Positions 19,910 to 29,286 of a stretch of 64,000 bases of DNA are shown here, one piece after another. The first letter of the stretch is position 1; each line of letters begins with the position of its first letter. Made by a program: the position numbers and the translations under genes. The notes below the pieces were generated by a model. The model did no database searches and had not been told where the DNA came from. It saw only the letters and a program-made list of their open reading frames with translations. The stretch is from an uncultured Thermoguttaceae bacterium (GTDB lineage: Bacteria; Planctomycetota; Planctomycetia; Pirellulales; Thermoguttaceae), in assembly GCA_938084835.1 (NCBI GenBank), contig CALKER010000007.1, positions 186,001 to 250,000 of the forward strand. The letters run 5' to 3'.

Positions 19910-20980
19910 ATGCGATACAGTTCGGTGTGCATAGAAGCAATTGCCTACCGCCTTCCCGAAGAGCGAGTGAGCTCCCAAGAAATCGAGCGACGCTTAGAAG
20001 CTGTGTATCGGCGTCTGCACCTGGCAGAGGGGCGTCTTGAATTGATGACTGGAATCGTGGAGCGGCGCTTTTGGCCGCGGGGAATCATGCCCAGTGAGGT
20101 AAGCGCCGCCACCGCAGCCGACGCCCTTCGGCAGGCCAACTTCCCCGCGGAAAAGATCGGCGCTTTAATTCATGGCTCGGTAAGCCGCGATTATATCGAA
20201 CCGGCTACCGCCTCGCTTGTTCACGCGCGACTCGGGCTTCCCTCCCGCTGTTTACTGTTCGACCTGTCCAACGCCTGTCTCGGTCTGATGGACGGTGTGG
20301 TGATGGTAGCCAACATGATCGAGCTGGGGCAGATCGAAGCAGGATTGGTGGTGGGTACGGAATCTAGCCGCTGCCTTGTCGAAAACACGATTGAACAACT
20401 TAATCAGGCGGAAAAGCTTTCTCGCGAGGAGTTCAAGCAGGCGACGGCTTCGCTGACCATTGGCTCGGCAAGTGCGGCCATCCTTTTGGTCCACAAAAAG
20501 CTCAGTCGTGTGAGCCATCGCCTTTTGGGCGGCATCGTGTGGGCCGATACGCGCTCCGTCCGGCTATGCCACGGCACCCCTGACGATGCCGGGGGCGATC
20601 GCATGCGACCCTTCATGTGGACTGATTCGGACCAACTGCTTACTGCAGGCATTCAAGCAGCAAAGGAAGCTTTTCCTCACTTCCTTCAAGAACTGGGTTG
20701 GAATGCTCATAACATCGACCTCACATTTTGCCATCAAGTGGGGAAAGCCCATCGCAAAGCCCTCCTGGAAGCTTTAGGACTTCGGGCAGAGCGAGATTTT
20801 GTGACTTACGAGTACCTTGGCAACACAGGTGCCGTGGCCCTCCCGGTAACGGCAGCAATCGCCATCGAACAAGGAGCGGCCAAGCCCGGCAGTCGGATCG
20901 CTATGATGGGCATTGGTTCGGGACTGAACATCGTGATGCTGGGCCTGCGCTGGGGCCCCATGCCCGAGGACATCCCCTAA
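19910..20980 (+). CDS. oleA: OleA-like 3-oxoacyl synthase III (thiolase superfamily)
   Basis: OleA condenses two fatty acyl-CoAs head-to-head into a 2-alkyl-3-ketoacid, the first step of long-chain olefin synthesis. The 356-residue protein has the KASIII triad: Cys123 in SNACLGLMDG, His275 in FCHQVGKAH and Asn305 in YLGNTGAVALP. It also has SRDYIEPATAS with Glu97, matching the OleA-specific catalytic Glu. From memory of the X. campestris enzyme (Glu117, Cys143, His285, Asn315), the Glu-Cys (26) and His-Asn (30) spacings are the same. FabH has no such Glu. ATG 19910 gives the family-like N-terminus; TTG 19889 is an alternative. OleB, OleC and OleD are not in this window. Confidence 0.82.
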   Translation: MRYSSVCIEAIAYRLPEERVSSQEIERRLEAVYRRLHLAEGRLELMTGIVERRFWPRGIMPSEVSAATAADALRQANFPAEKIGALIHGSVSRDYIEPATASLVHARLGLPSRCLLFDLSNACLGLMDGVVMVANMIELGQIEAGLVVGTESSRCLVENTIEQLNQAEKLSREEFKQATASLTIGSASAAILLVHKKLSRVSHRLLGGIVWADTRSVRLCHGTPDDAGGDRMRPFMWTDSDQLLTAGIQAAKEAFPHFLQELGWNAHNIDLTFCHQVGKAHRKALLEALGLRAERDFVTYEYLGNTGAVALPVTAAIAIEQGAAKPGSRIAMMGIGSGLNIVMLGLRWGPMPEDIP

Positions 20981-21090
20981 AGCTTACTCACAGTTATTCC
21001 TCCACAAGGCCCCTATGGCATAGGTGACTTGTTTACAAAAAATGAGCTTCGACATATCAGAGAGGCACACTCTGGCACAATAGGGCCCTG

Positions 21091-21106
21091 AACCGCACGA
21101 GCGGTT
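21091..21106. terminator. Short hairpin between convergent oleA and marC
   Basis: AACCGC-ACGA-GCGGTT is a perfect 6-bp stem (extendable by two G-U pairs) with a 4-nt loop between two converging genes. It has no T tract on either side, so an intrinsic terminator is not proven. Confidence 0.35.
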
Positions 21107-21224
21107 TGAAATGTGCCCGAAGACAGCGCTTCACCGAAAAAGCCGAACCGAAATTTCTCCTTTACGTTGCTCCAGCTACCCTTTCACAGGATTGCGGAAA
21201 ATCTCCCTCTGATTCTCCAGAGAG

Positions 21225-21830
21225 TTAGCTGGTTCCAAAAGCGATGGGATTTTCCGCAATCACCCCAAAAATTCCCTTGCGAATCATCATGACCGCGAAA
21301 GCGGCGAGGATCACACAGACCACCTTCGAGATCGTCCGACTGCCGGCATGGCCAAGAAGATCTTCCAAATACGAGGCGTGCGCTAGGATGAGCCCCGCCA
21401 ACAAAAGGTTACTTACCAACGCCATGGTGGTCCACAGCCAACCGAATTGATTGGCCAGCAAAAGCGTTGTGGTTAGAACGGCCGGACCACAGATAAGAGG
21501 GACACCAATAGGCACGGCTCCCAGCGTCTCTTTGTCCGGCGAATAAGATTGCTTCGCGACGGTCAACAGATCGAGCATAGCTAAAGCCAACAGGAGGAGT
21601 CCGCCACCGATCATAAAGTCGGAGACGGTGATTCCCAAGAGCCGAAGAACCCCCTGGCCCAAAAACAAAAAGCCAATGCCCACTACGGTAGCCGTCGCCA
21701 CCGATTGCCGCACTATTCGCTGCCGTTCGACCCGAGACAGCCCCGCCGTTAAACCTAAAAAAATAGGCAAAATCCCAATCGCATCCACTGCAACAAACAA
21801 AGGCACAAAACACAGCCAAAATTCGGCCAT
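21225..21830 (-). CDS. MarC family integral membrane protein
   Basis: This 201-residue protein of about six hydrophobic segments carries the MarC/UPF0056 signature: FVAVDAIGILPIFLGLT near the N-terminus, FMIGGGLLLLALAMLDL in the centre and VPIGVPLICGPAVLTTTLLL. The family's function is unsettled; early links to multiple antibiotic resistance were not sustained. ATG 21830 with TAAGGA upstream is the start; a longer frame to 21896 adds a polar extension without a binding site. It converges with oleA. Confidence 0.85.
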   Translation of the reverse strand: MAEFWLCFVPLFVAVDAIGILPIFLGLTAGLSRVERQRIVRQSVATATVVGIGFLFLGQGVLRLLGITVSDFMIGGGLLLLALAMLDLLTVAKQSYSPDKETLGAVPIGVPLICGPAVLTTTLLLANQFGWLWTTMALVSNLLLAGLILAHASYLEDLLGHAGSRTISKVVCVILAAFAVMMIRKGIFGVIAENPIAFGTS

Positions 21831-22389
21831 GACACTTTTCCTTAAGGCACTTTTCCCTCTAACTATCTTGATTGTGTGCTTACCGGCGGAACCCACTCTG
21901 GCAGCGGGCTTAAAGGGGCCAAAGTGTTGGCAAGGCGCTTCGTCAGTTTTCCCTGTTTTACCGAGGCCGAGCTCAATTGGCCGCCCATGCTCGACCCGGA
22001 CTTTGGCCGAGAGCCGTTTACTCCCGGGCCACCCTCAGCGCAAACTCGCCGCGGACCTTCGTGCCTTCACCTCCACCGGAGCGCAGCCAATCCCCGGCGC
22101 AACTACCCCCCTATGGGCCAACAAGAAAAACTCTTGACAATGAGGCCGATTCTACTTTCTGCAAACCGGTGGAGGTAGCTCCGCACACCCCGAGAAAAGG
22201 GTCGCAAGCCATTCTTTGAGCTTCGAGGGGCCAAGCCGATCTCTCTTCGGGGAAACTCAAGCCTTATGGGCACAGCTTGGAAGCGACAAGGCCTGTGCCG
22301 CTGCCGGCCCGAAGGGCAAGATGGCGACTCATTACCAGAAAGGGAAGGGTGCAGCCCACCCATCAGCGCATGCCCCAAGCTTGCCGGCT
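21831..22389. other. Intergenic region (about 0.56 kb), no gene seen
   Basis: This lies between sppA (ending at 22390) and marC, both on the minus strand. It contains an isolated TTGACA at about 22129-22134 on the plus strand with no good -10 partner. Nothing else is recognised. Confidence 0.4.
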
Positions 22390-23478
22390 CTACGGAAGAC
22401 GGAGGAGGTCTAATTCCGGAAGCGATCCGGTCATCAAATAAAAGGCCCGAGGGGCCAACAGCGCCAGCTTGCCGCGGAAAATCGCATTTCGGTCGAAAAG
22501 CTTCAGGCTTGCCAACCCATCACCCCACAGCAAATGTGCAAGCGTCACCTCCGGCTTGTACCGGATAACACATACCTTGGAGGGTTCTAGTCCCGCCAGT
22601 TGGATGGCCCGCTCGACGGCATCCTCTAGAAAACCGATTCGATCCACCAATCCTAGCTCCAAAGCCTCCGTGGCGGTGAAGATCCTCCCCGTGGCTATAT
22701 CATCTAGCGCTTGTGGATTTTCGGCAAACTTAGCCCTCCCGCTTTGGATCACCTCTTTAAAGCGAGCCAAAGATTTGTCCACAAGCAGCTGAAAGATCCT
22801 CCGCTCTTCGTCGGTCATTTTCCGGAAAATCGTCCCCATGTCCTTGAGGGGAGCGCTTGTGATGGGATTGGCTTCCACTCCTAGCCGCGCCAGCAATTCT
22901 TCCAGATTTAAATGAAAAATAATCACCCCGATAGATCCCGTCCATGTGGTGGGCTCCGCAAAGATGCAATCGGGACGGTGGCCGACGGCCATCGAAACAT
23001 AATAGCCGCCGCTGGCAGCCACACTGCCCATGCTCACTACCAACGGCTTCTTTTCACCCAACTTTTTTAAGTGATGGTACAGGAAATCCGCATCGGTAAT
23101 CGTTCCGCCGGGGGAATTCACCCGTAATACTACCGCTTTTACCCGATCGTCGCGCAAAGCCTGATCGATTTGGCGTTTGACGAAACCTTCTTCCTCATCG
23201 AAAATCATCCCTGTCAAGGTAATGATCGCCACTTTGTCCACAGCTCTCCTTTCGTGGGAGAAGTATCGCTCGCGAAGCGGCGGAGGAATCTCCAGGCGTC
23301 GGCGGAAAAGCGAGAGGAGATTCCCCACAATAATCAACGCCACGACCAGTCCCAATAGGACAAAAAAGCAGGAGCGTAAGCTCCAACCTTTCGGCTTCGT
23401 TCGCGGAGCACCCTCATACTCCTGAGATGGAACCAACTGAGACGAACCTGGTGGTAAAGGAGGATACGATTCGCTCAT
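22390..23478 (-). CDS. sppA: Signal peptide peptidase SppA, short (single-domain) form
   Basis: SppA degrades cleaved signal peptides in the membrane. The 362-residue protein has a proline-rich N-terminus, one membrane anchor at about residues 36-57, then the S49/ClpP-like fold: AVVLRVNSPGGTITDAD, the nucleophile Ser156 in GSVAASGGYYVSM, TGSIGVI, and Lys212 in SAPLKDMGT as the probable general base of the Ser-Lys dyad. The length fits the Bacillus-type 36-40 kDa enzyme, not the duplicated E. coli form. The ATG 23478 binding site is weak. It is the only identifiable gene between marC and the deacetylase, all on the minus strand but well separated. Confidence 0.92.
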   Translation of the reverse strand: MSESYPPLPPGSSQLVPSQEYEGAPRTKPKGWSLRSCFFVLLGLVVALIIVGNLLSLFRRRLEIPPPLRERYFSHERRAVDKVAIITLTGMIFDEEEGFVKRQIDQALRDDRVKAVVLRVNSPGGTITDADFLYHHLKKLGEKKPLVVSMGSVAASGGYYVSMAVGHRPDCIFAEPTTWTGSIGVIIFHLNLEELLARLGVEANPITSAPLKDMGTIFRKMTDEERRIFQLLVDKSLARFKEVIQSGRAKFAENPQALDDIATGRIFTATEALELGLVDRIGFLEDAVERAIQLAGLEPSKVCVIRYKPEVTLAHLLWGDGLASLKLFDRNAIFRGKLALLAPRAFYLMTGSLPELDLLRLP

Positions 23479-23704
23479 CGTTCGGCTTTGACCCTGATTC
23501 GAAAGGGGTTTTGTTGATCGGCAAACACGAAGCAGTTTCGGCAGGACCCGCGAAACATCGGTCTAAAGACTACTTTTGAGGCCCTGTGCGCCTAAAGCTC
23601 AAAGACTCACGCTCCACCTTAACTTACTTTGCGAAATCAAGCCGTTTGAGGGGAGCGGCCCCCCGCTTTCGTCAACTGCGCCTGCTAAGCGCTGAAAGTT
23701 CACC

Positions 23705-24628
23705 TTACTTTTTTGGGAAAAACGGGAACAATACCCGGATTTCCTCGGCCGAAGGCTGCCGCCCGTATTCGCAGATTTCGAAGGCCTCGGCGTAGCGCAC
23801 CTTCGAGCCAATCTCCGGGCCGTAGAGCTCAATAAGTTTATCGCGGAATCGATCGGCAGTTCGGGCGAACCGGGCGCGGAAACCTTCACGCACTTCGCGA
23901 CGACGCTTCTCTCGCTCGGCTTCGTTCTTAGGTGCTCGTTCGGGCGAACCTAACGCACCCCCTTCCACAAACTGCGATTCTATGACCACGAGGGCGTCCA
24001 GTTTTTGGTCGATCACCTCATCGATTGCCACTACGATATCCGCCCGAAATGGGGTCGGCCGTTGAAAACCATCCTCCATAAACAGGAACACGGGATTCCG
24101 ATTCAAATGGGGTACGTCTGGGCACCAAAACGGCACCGTCACCATAAAGGCTGTATCTTGCATCAACACCCCCGCATAGCGATGATCCGGATGATAATCA
24201 TTGGGGCGGTGACCGATGACAATATCTGCTTCCCACTCGCGGATCAAACGGGTCATCAAGCGGCGATTTTCCAACGTGGGCAACAGCTCGCCGTCATGAA
24301 TGTCAAGCACCTGAGTTGCGATGCCTAAGATCTCAGCGGCTTTCCGCACTTCCTCAGTGCGGCGCTGGGCTAACGGCCCGCCAGCCATGGCCCAATGACC
24401 GATGTCCCCGTTGGTAACCGAGACGAATTTGACCTTGTGTCCCTGCTTGGCCCATAAAGCCGCCGTCCCGCCCACACGTATTTCGCAATCGTCCGGGTGG
24501 GCTCCAAAAGCGAGGATCTTCAGCGGCTGACGAGTGAGGTGGTCGTCGCCCTGCACCACAATCCCCGCCACGAGAACAATCATCCAACCACCAATCCCCA
24601 GAGAGATAGCCATCGGAGGTTTTAGCAC
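23705..24628 (-). CDS. PIG-L/LmbE-family zinc deacetylase, membrane-anchored or exported
   Basis: This family removes N-acetyl groups from sugars such as GlcNAc conjugates. The zinc motif AHPDD is in ILAFGAHPDDCEI, and a downstream HPDHR supplies the other His ligand. Further landmarks are VTNGDIGHWAMAGG and ADIVIGHRPNDYHPDH. GTG 24628 is preceded by AAGGAGG at 6-nt spacing, far better than the longest-frame start at 24724. From there the N-terminus is hydrophobic (ISLGIGGWMIVLVAGIVV), indicating a signal peptide or anchor and therefore an extracytoplasmic enzyme. The length is 307 residues. The substrate is unknown; planctomycetes often carry many paralogues. Confidence 0.85.
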   Translation of the reverse strand: MLKPPMAISLGIGGWMIVLVAGIVVQGDDHLTRQPLKILAFGAHPDDCEIRVGGTAALWAKQGHKVKFVSVTNGDIGHWAMAGGPLAQRRTEEVRKAAEILGIATQVLDIHDGELLPTLENRRLMTRLIREWEADIVIGHRPNDYHPDHRYAGVLMQDTAFMVTVPFWCPDVPHLNRNPVFLFMEDGFQRPTPFRADIVVAIDEVIDQKLDALVVIESQFVEGGALGSPERAPKNEAEREKRRREVREGFRARFARTADRFRDKLIELYGPEIGSKVRYAEAFEICEYGRQPSAEEIRVLFPFFPKK

Positions 24629-26044
24629 GGCAATCCTCCTTTTTGTTGGAGAGGGGACTTTAAACACCCTGGCAAGCTTCGGCAGCCCGCCCAACGGGCT
24701 TACCAACTCGGTGTGGCCCCCCACGCGGGAGCCATCGCAGCGAACAGTTTAAATCGTCGTGAGCTCCGTCGCCACAAGCACGGATTAGCCCATCCTCCCT
24801 AAAATGCTGCCACAGTATCGGGGCAGTCTTATCGGCCTTGTGCCACATAGTATGATAAGGCAAAAAGGCTATGACAATTGTGCGGCTTTCCAAGTAAATC
24901 GAGCGGGCGAAAAACCCCAACCGCAATTAAGAACGATACAAACCACCCAAGTGAGGGGGGATAAGCTCATGTTTAAGGAAGCCTCGGTCCCGGTAAAATT
25001 CCCGGGCCTTTGAAGATCTTTTGTCCGCCTCGTAGCTCGCAAAACTTAAAATCCGCGATAAAGAGTTTGAGTCCCAATACTCGGTAGGGCCCCAATCTTT
25101 GAGAGCTATTAACGCCCTCAGATCTCGATTATCGCGCAAAAAACCAAGATTCGTGTTGGCTCAGGTCGGCGAGTCACCGTAACTATGTTAAGAGCCAATG
25201 TGCCTGGAACCCATTGTTTTCCGAATCACACCGAGATGGGGTATGGACACGCTCCGGCATGGCCAAATTCTCCGTAACCACCCCTTGCCTTGGATCCTGC
25301 AACTCTGCCCCAAGTGAGCTTCGGTGGGTATTTCCCCGGAGCGGGGGCGGGAAAAACTAGCGGATGTCCATCTAAATCGAGAAGCAAATTTTCGCCGCGA
25401 GAAAGAGCGTTATCCCGCTCACGGACCGGCGGTGGAAATTTGGTAGGACTATCGCAAATTAGTGAGGAGAGAACCTCCCCCATTTACGAAACCGGGAATT
25501 TAAATCGAGACAGGTTTGGCCCGGCGAGTCCATTCTTTCGCCTGTACTGGGGGCCAGGATGCCACTTCGGGCCATGAATCGCAGGGCCGATGAATCATTG
25601 TCAGAGTAGGTGAGTCATTTTCCTGTATTGGCGCCAGGCTTGGACGCAGCATGACCTCAACCGGCTCTCTTAATAAAACCCTGCAAGGGCATCACAACCA
25701 AACAATTTTTAGAGATCTTTCTTGGGGAAGTTCCAAGGGGGTATTCCAAGTACGGGCCTTTTTTGGGCGCGCTTCGCCCCCGCGCAAAAGGGGGTATGTC
25801 TTTCCTGCAGAAGATTGATTGACTATTTGACGACTCCAACCATTGTTTCAGGGCATGACGGCTCCAACTGCTGTTTCAGCGCGTAATAACCCTTCATTAC
25901 GAACGAATTAATCACATTTCGGGTCGTTCGTTGCAGACGTAGCAACCCCAGGATTTCACTTAATAGTTAAGTTGAACAAACTGCCGAGCTTATAACGAGT
26001 TTAGCACTCGTACTGAATAAACTGACGAGCTTAATCGGGCGGCA
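24629..26044. other. Long intergenic region (1.4 kb) rich in degenerate direct repeats
   Basis: No gene is supported. Three imperfect repeat pairs are visible. CCTGTACTGGGGGCCAGG (25541) recurs as CCTGTATTGGCGCCAGG (25622), with similar flanking GGCGAGTC/GGTGAGTC. GACGACTCCAACCATTGTTT (25829) recurs as GACGGCTCCAACTGCTGTTT (25857). CTGCCGAGCTTA (25981) recurs as CTGACGAGCTTA (26022). A GC-rich foldback GGGCG-CGCTT-CGCCC lies around 25765-25779. Confidence 0.5.
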
Positions 26045-27994
26045 ATGCTCTTACTTCGGGCGACTAATTTGACCAAGCATTTTGGGCCGGAGCCGGTGCT
26101 GGAGGGCGTGTCCTTCGAGGTGTTCGCCGGCGACCGGATCGGACTGGTGGGTCCCAACGGCTGTGGCAAGACCACATTGCTGCGGATCCTCGCCGCCTTG
26201 GAGACTGCCGACCGAGGCACGGTAGAGACCCGAAGTGGATTGCGGGTAGGATTGGTGGGCCAAGATGCGATGATCGACTCCACCCGAACCGTTTGGGAGG
26301 AAGCCGAGTCGGCCTTTCAAGAGCTGTTCCGCCTCCAGGAGGAATTGCTCGAGGTGGGGACGACGATGGCGCAGTGCAGCGATCCGGCGGAACTGAGTCG
26401 CTTGGAACGCCGCTACGAAGCCGTTCAGCAGGAATTGCATCGGCGGAAGGGCTTCCAACTCGAGCATCGCATCGCGGAAGTCCTCGAAGGGGTCGGTTTC
26501 CGCCGGTCACAGTTTTCCCAGCCTGTGCGCACCCTCAGCGGTGGGGAACAAAGTCGGTTGGCTTTGGCGAAAATTCTCTTGGCTGAGCCTGAACTCATGC
26601 TGCTGGACGAACCATCGAATCATCTGGACGTTTCGGCTACCGAATGGCTGGAAAAGTATCTGCTCGAGTCCAAAGCCGCCGTGATCCTCGTCAGCCATGA
26701 TCGGTACTTTCTGGACCGGGTGACGAACCGAATAATCGAACTCTTTCAGGGTTCGGTAGAATGCTACCGCGGTAATTTCACCGCGTATCGCCGCCAAAAA
26801 GAAGAACGCCTGCTCGTCCAAAAGCGGACTTTTGAGAAGCAACAGCAAGAAATCGCCAGGATGGAGGAGTTCATTCGGCGGAATTTCTACGGGCAGAAGC
26901 ATGCTCAGGCGGAAGACCGTCGAAAGAAACTGGAACGCATGGAGCGCGTTCCCCCACCGCGGGAGATAACAGGCCCACCGATGTTCTTCCAAAAGCCTCC
27001 CCGAAGTGGGGATATAGTCCTCCGCGTCGAAGGGCTTACCAAAGCTTTTGATCAGCCTTTATTTCAGGACCTCACTTTCGACGTTTATCGCGGGCAGCGT
27101 TGGGCCATTGTAGGGCCGAACGGCTCAGGCAAGACTACCCTGCTTCGCTGCCTAGTTGGTCTTCTAAAGCCCGATGCCGGCCGGGCCGTGCTCGGCCACG
27201 AGGTAAAAATCGCCTATTTCGATCAGCATCTGGCGGACTTGGATCATAGCCAACGGGCTGTGGATGTGGTTATTCCGCGGGAGAAATTTATTGAGGAGCC
27301 GGCCCGCCGAGATTTGCTCGCGAGATTCGGTCTCACCGGAGATTCCGCACTTCAGACCGTTGCCGAACTGAGCGGAGGCCAGCGATGCCGGGTGGCTTTG
27401 GCCCGCTTGGCAGCCGCCGGGGCCAACCTCCTCGTCCTCGATGAACCCACAAATCACTTGGATATCTGGGCGCGGGAATCGCTAGCAAAGGCCTTGAAGG
27501 AATTCCCCGGAACACTCATTTTTGTTAGCCACGACCGACACTTTATTGATCAGTTGGCAGACCATTTGGTCGTACTTTTGCCTCCAAAGGGTGCTCGCGT
27601 TTTTCCGGGAAACTACTCCGCCTGGCAGTACACTTTGGCCCAGGAAGCCAAGATGTCAACGCCGGTACAATCGGGGGGGGACGGCGACGGACAACCTACT
27701 GATGAGGGGGTTGATTCCATCCCGGATGAGAAACGCACGAGTACCCTCGTAACGCGGAAGGCCTCTAAACCCCGGCGGAAACGGCAGTTTCCCTATCGCA
27801 AAACCGAGGATATCGAACGCGATATTCTGGAAAAAGAAGCGAGGAAGCAAGAAATTCTAGAGCTGCTGTGTACTCGCGCTGTGTTACGGGATGGAGAGCA
27901 AGTCAAGAAACTTAAGGCCGAACTTGCGGACGTCGAGGAAGCTTTGGCTCTTTTGTACGCTCATTGGGAAGAGGCGGTGGAGCTCAATGGGTGA
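26045..27994 (+). CDS. ABC-F family ATPase, Uup-like
   Basis: ABC-F proteins are soluble twin-ATPase proteins that act on ribosomes or, for Uup, in ribosome biogenesis and DNA metabolism. The 649-residue protein has two ATPase cassettes: GPNGCGKTT with LSGGEQSRLALAK and LMLLDEPSNHLD, then GPNGSGKTT with LSGGQRCRVALAR and LLVLDEPTNHLD. A charged inter-domain linker (about residues 240-310; RRQKEERLLVQKRTFEKQQQ) joins them. No membrane segments are present, which excludes a transporter. A C-terminal charged helical region (about 575-645, RKTEDIERDILEKEARKQ) resembles the Uup coiled-coil DNA-binding end. The ribosome binding site is weak. Which ABC-F subgroup it belongs to cannot be settled by eye. 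Confidence 0.9.
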   Translation: MLLLRATNLTKHFGPEPVLEGVSFEVFAGDRIGLVGPNGCGKTTLLRILAALETADRGTVETRSGLRVGLVGQDAMIDSTRTVWEEAESAFQELFRLQEELLEVGTTMAQCSDPAELSRLERRYEAVQQELHRRKGFQLEHRIAEVLEGVGFRRSQFSQPVRTLSGGEQSRLALAKILLAEPELMLLDEPSNHLDVSATEWLEKYLLESKAAVILVSHDRYFLDRVTNRIIELFQGSVECYRGNFTAYRRQKEERLLVQKRTFEKQQQEIARMEEFIRRNFYGQKHAQAEDRRKKLERMERVPPPREITGPPMFFQKPPRSGDIVLRVEGLTKAFDQPLFQDLTFDVYRGQRWAIVGPNGSGKTTLLRCLVGLLKPDAGRAVLGHEVKIAYFDQHLADLDHSQRAVDVVIPREKFIEEPARRDLLARFGLTGDSALQTVAELSGGQRCRVALARLAAAGANLLVLDEPTNHLDIWARESLAKALKEFPGTLIFVSHDRHFIDQLADHLVVLLPPKGARVFPGNYSAWQYTLAQEAKMSTPVQSGGDGDGQPTDEGVDSIPDEKRTSTLVTRKASKPRRKRQFPYRKTEDIERDILEKEARKQEILELLCTRAVLRDGEQVKKLKAELADVEEALALLYAHWEEAVELNG

Positions 27995-28297
27995 CCGTCT
28001 CCCCGCTAGAAAAGAGTTGCCAGCACGGAAGCGACAGTCGCAATCCCTGACTGACGGTTACGATGGCCTTAAACAAAACACCCCTTGCAGTATGGGTTAT
28101 ACCAAGTGTAATTCGGTAGGGGCAACGGCGCAGGGAACCCCACCCTTTGACGGGTCAGCTAGTCTCATGACCTCTAAATTCTGCTAGGTATCTTGGTATT
28201 CCGCTTTGTATCTTGGGGAGGTGAGCTGTGTTGAGGAGGGCCATGCTCCAAGTCTTGACGAGGTGGATAGCCCGGCTGCGCGAGTGAAAAAATCCCG
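27995..28297. other. Intergenic region with an imperfect 20-bp tandem repeat
   Basis: GCTAGGTATCTTGGTATTCC (28183-28202) is followed by GCTTTGTATCTTGGGGAGGT (28203-28222), a diverged 20-bp tandem duplication. No gene is seen. Confidence 0.5.
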
Positions 28298-28963
28298 ATG
28301 CAGGACATACCGAACTCCCGAGTGCCGCTGAACCTCCCGGAAGGGGTATTTTACATCGGCCTTATTGGGGGAATAGGGGCAGGGAAATCCACTGTAGCCC
28401 GGGAATTCGCAAAACTCGGGGCTGGAGTAGTGGAGGCAGACCGGATTACCCACCAACTTCTTGACCAGCCAGAAATTCGTTGCCAGCTCGAACAAAGATG
28501 GGGTACATGCATAGTTGATAAAGAAGGGAGAGTGGACCGGAGAGCCGTTGCCGCTATCGTTTTCGGCACCGAGGCCTCGGCCCCCGCGGAGAGGCAGTAT
28601 TTGGAGTCGCTCCTGCATCCGCGGGTAGCCAAAGAAATTGAGCAAGAAATTCGTCGGCTCGTTAGTGAAGGTTGCCGGGTAATTGTACTGGATATCCCCT
28701 TACTTGTCGAACTTGGGTGGGCAGATCGGTGCCAACTTTTGGTTTTTGTGGATGCTCCCGCCACAATGTGCTGGCAACGGCTTCAGGCGCGGAGGTGGAC
28801 CTGGTCGGAGTTTCTCCGGCGACAGCTCTGCCAAATCCCTCTGGAGAAAAAGAGAAAGTTGGCCCAGGTGGTAATTGACAATTCTGGCCAAATGGAAAAA
28901 CTGTGCTCGCAAGTGGCGCAAATTTGGCAAACCGTGATTGACAGGCTACGGACTTCCCACTAA
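28298..28963 (+). CDS. coaE: Dephospho-CoA kinase
   Basis: CoaE phosphorylates the 3'-hydroxyl of dephospho-CoA with ATP, the last step of coenzyme A synthesis. The P-loop is GLIGGIGAGKST (about residues 21-32), followed by VVEADRITHQLL with the conserved Asp, LLHPRV, and the LDIPLLVELGW substrate-lid segment; QLLVFVDAPATM and a QIPLEKKRKLAQVVIDNSG end follow the family pattern. It is about 221 residues, slightly longer than E. coli CoaE because of a ~16-residue N-terminal extension; the start could be further in. A probable promoter for rho overlaps its stop codon. Confidence 0.93.
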   Translation: MQDIPNSRVPLNLPEGVFYIGLIGGIGAGKSTVAREFAKLGAGVVEADRITHQLLDQPEIRCQLEQRWGTCIVDKEGRVDRRAVAAIVFGTEASAPAERQYLESLLHPRVAKEIEQEIRRLVSEGCRVIVLDIPLLVELGWADRCQLLVFVDAPATMCWQRLQARRWTWSEFLRRQLCQIPLEKKRKLAQVVIDNSGQMEKLCSQVAQIWQTVIDRLRTSH

Positions 28964-28982
28964 GCTAAGAATCTGCTATAAT
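28954..28982 (+). promoter_or_regulatory. Candidate sigma-70-type promoter for rho
   Basis: TTCCCA (28954-28959, 4 of 6 to consensus) and a perfect TATAAT (28977-28982) are separated by 17 bp. The -35 element lies just inside the end of coaE. Transcription would start near 28989 and give rho a leader of about 300 nt, compatible with the known autoregulation of rho by early termination in other bacteria. Confidence 0.5.
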
Positions 28983-29286
28983 AACTTGTGAAGATCGGAA
29001 AAGACCTCGGCTGGTCTGGCTCTCCGACTGAATCGAGTTTGTCCGCAACGAATCCTATCCGGCTCCAGCATCCTGCCTGTGAGAAGGTTCTGCTTTTTGC
29101 AGGCAATTTAAAGTAATTATCCGGGTGTAGCCAACCTTTAGATGCGCCGTTGGAGTCCGGAATTTCTCCGCTTATATGCTGATGATGAACGGCGAAAGCA
29201 GGAAACCCACCGCCGGCAACATCTGCGTGCCGGCACCGAATCGCCCTATCTGTTGACGTATTTCTGTGGAGAAGGAGTAGCAAGTT
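28964..29286 (+). other. rho leader region (about 320 bp)
   Basis: Apart from the -10 element, no reading frame is supported. It ends with the binding site GGAGAAGGAG before the rho ATG. The length suggests a regulatory 5' UTR; no specific structure is identified. Confidence 0.4.

Noticed and set aside
22129..22160. TTGACA as a promoter -35
   Set aside because: No -10-like hexamer at 16-18 bp, and both flanking genes are on the other strand.
25765..25779. GC-rich foldback resembling an intrinsic terminator
   Set aside because: Short stem, no T tract, and no gene ends nearby.
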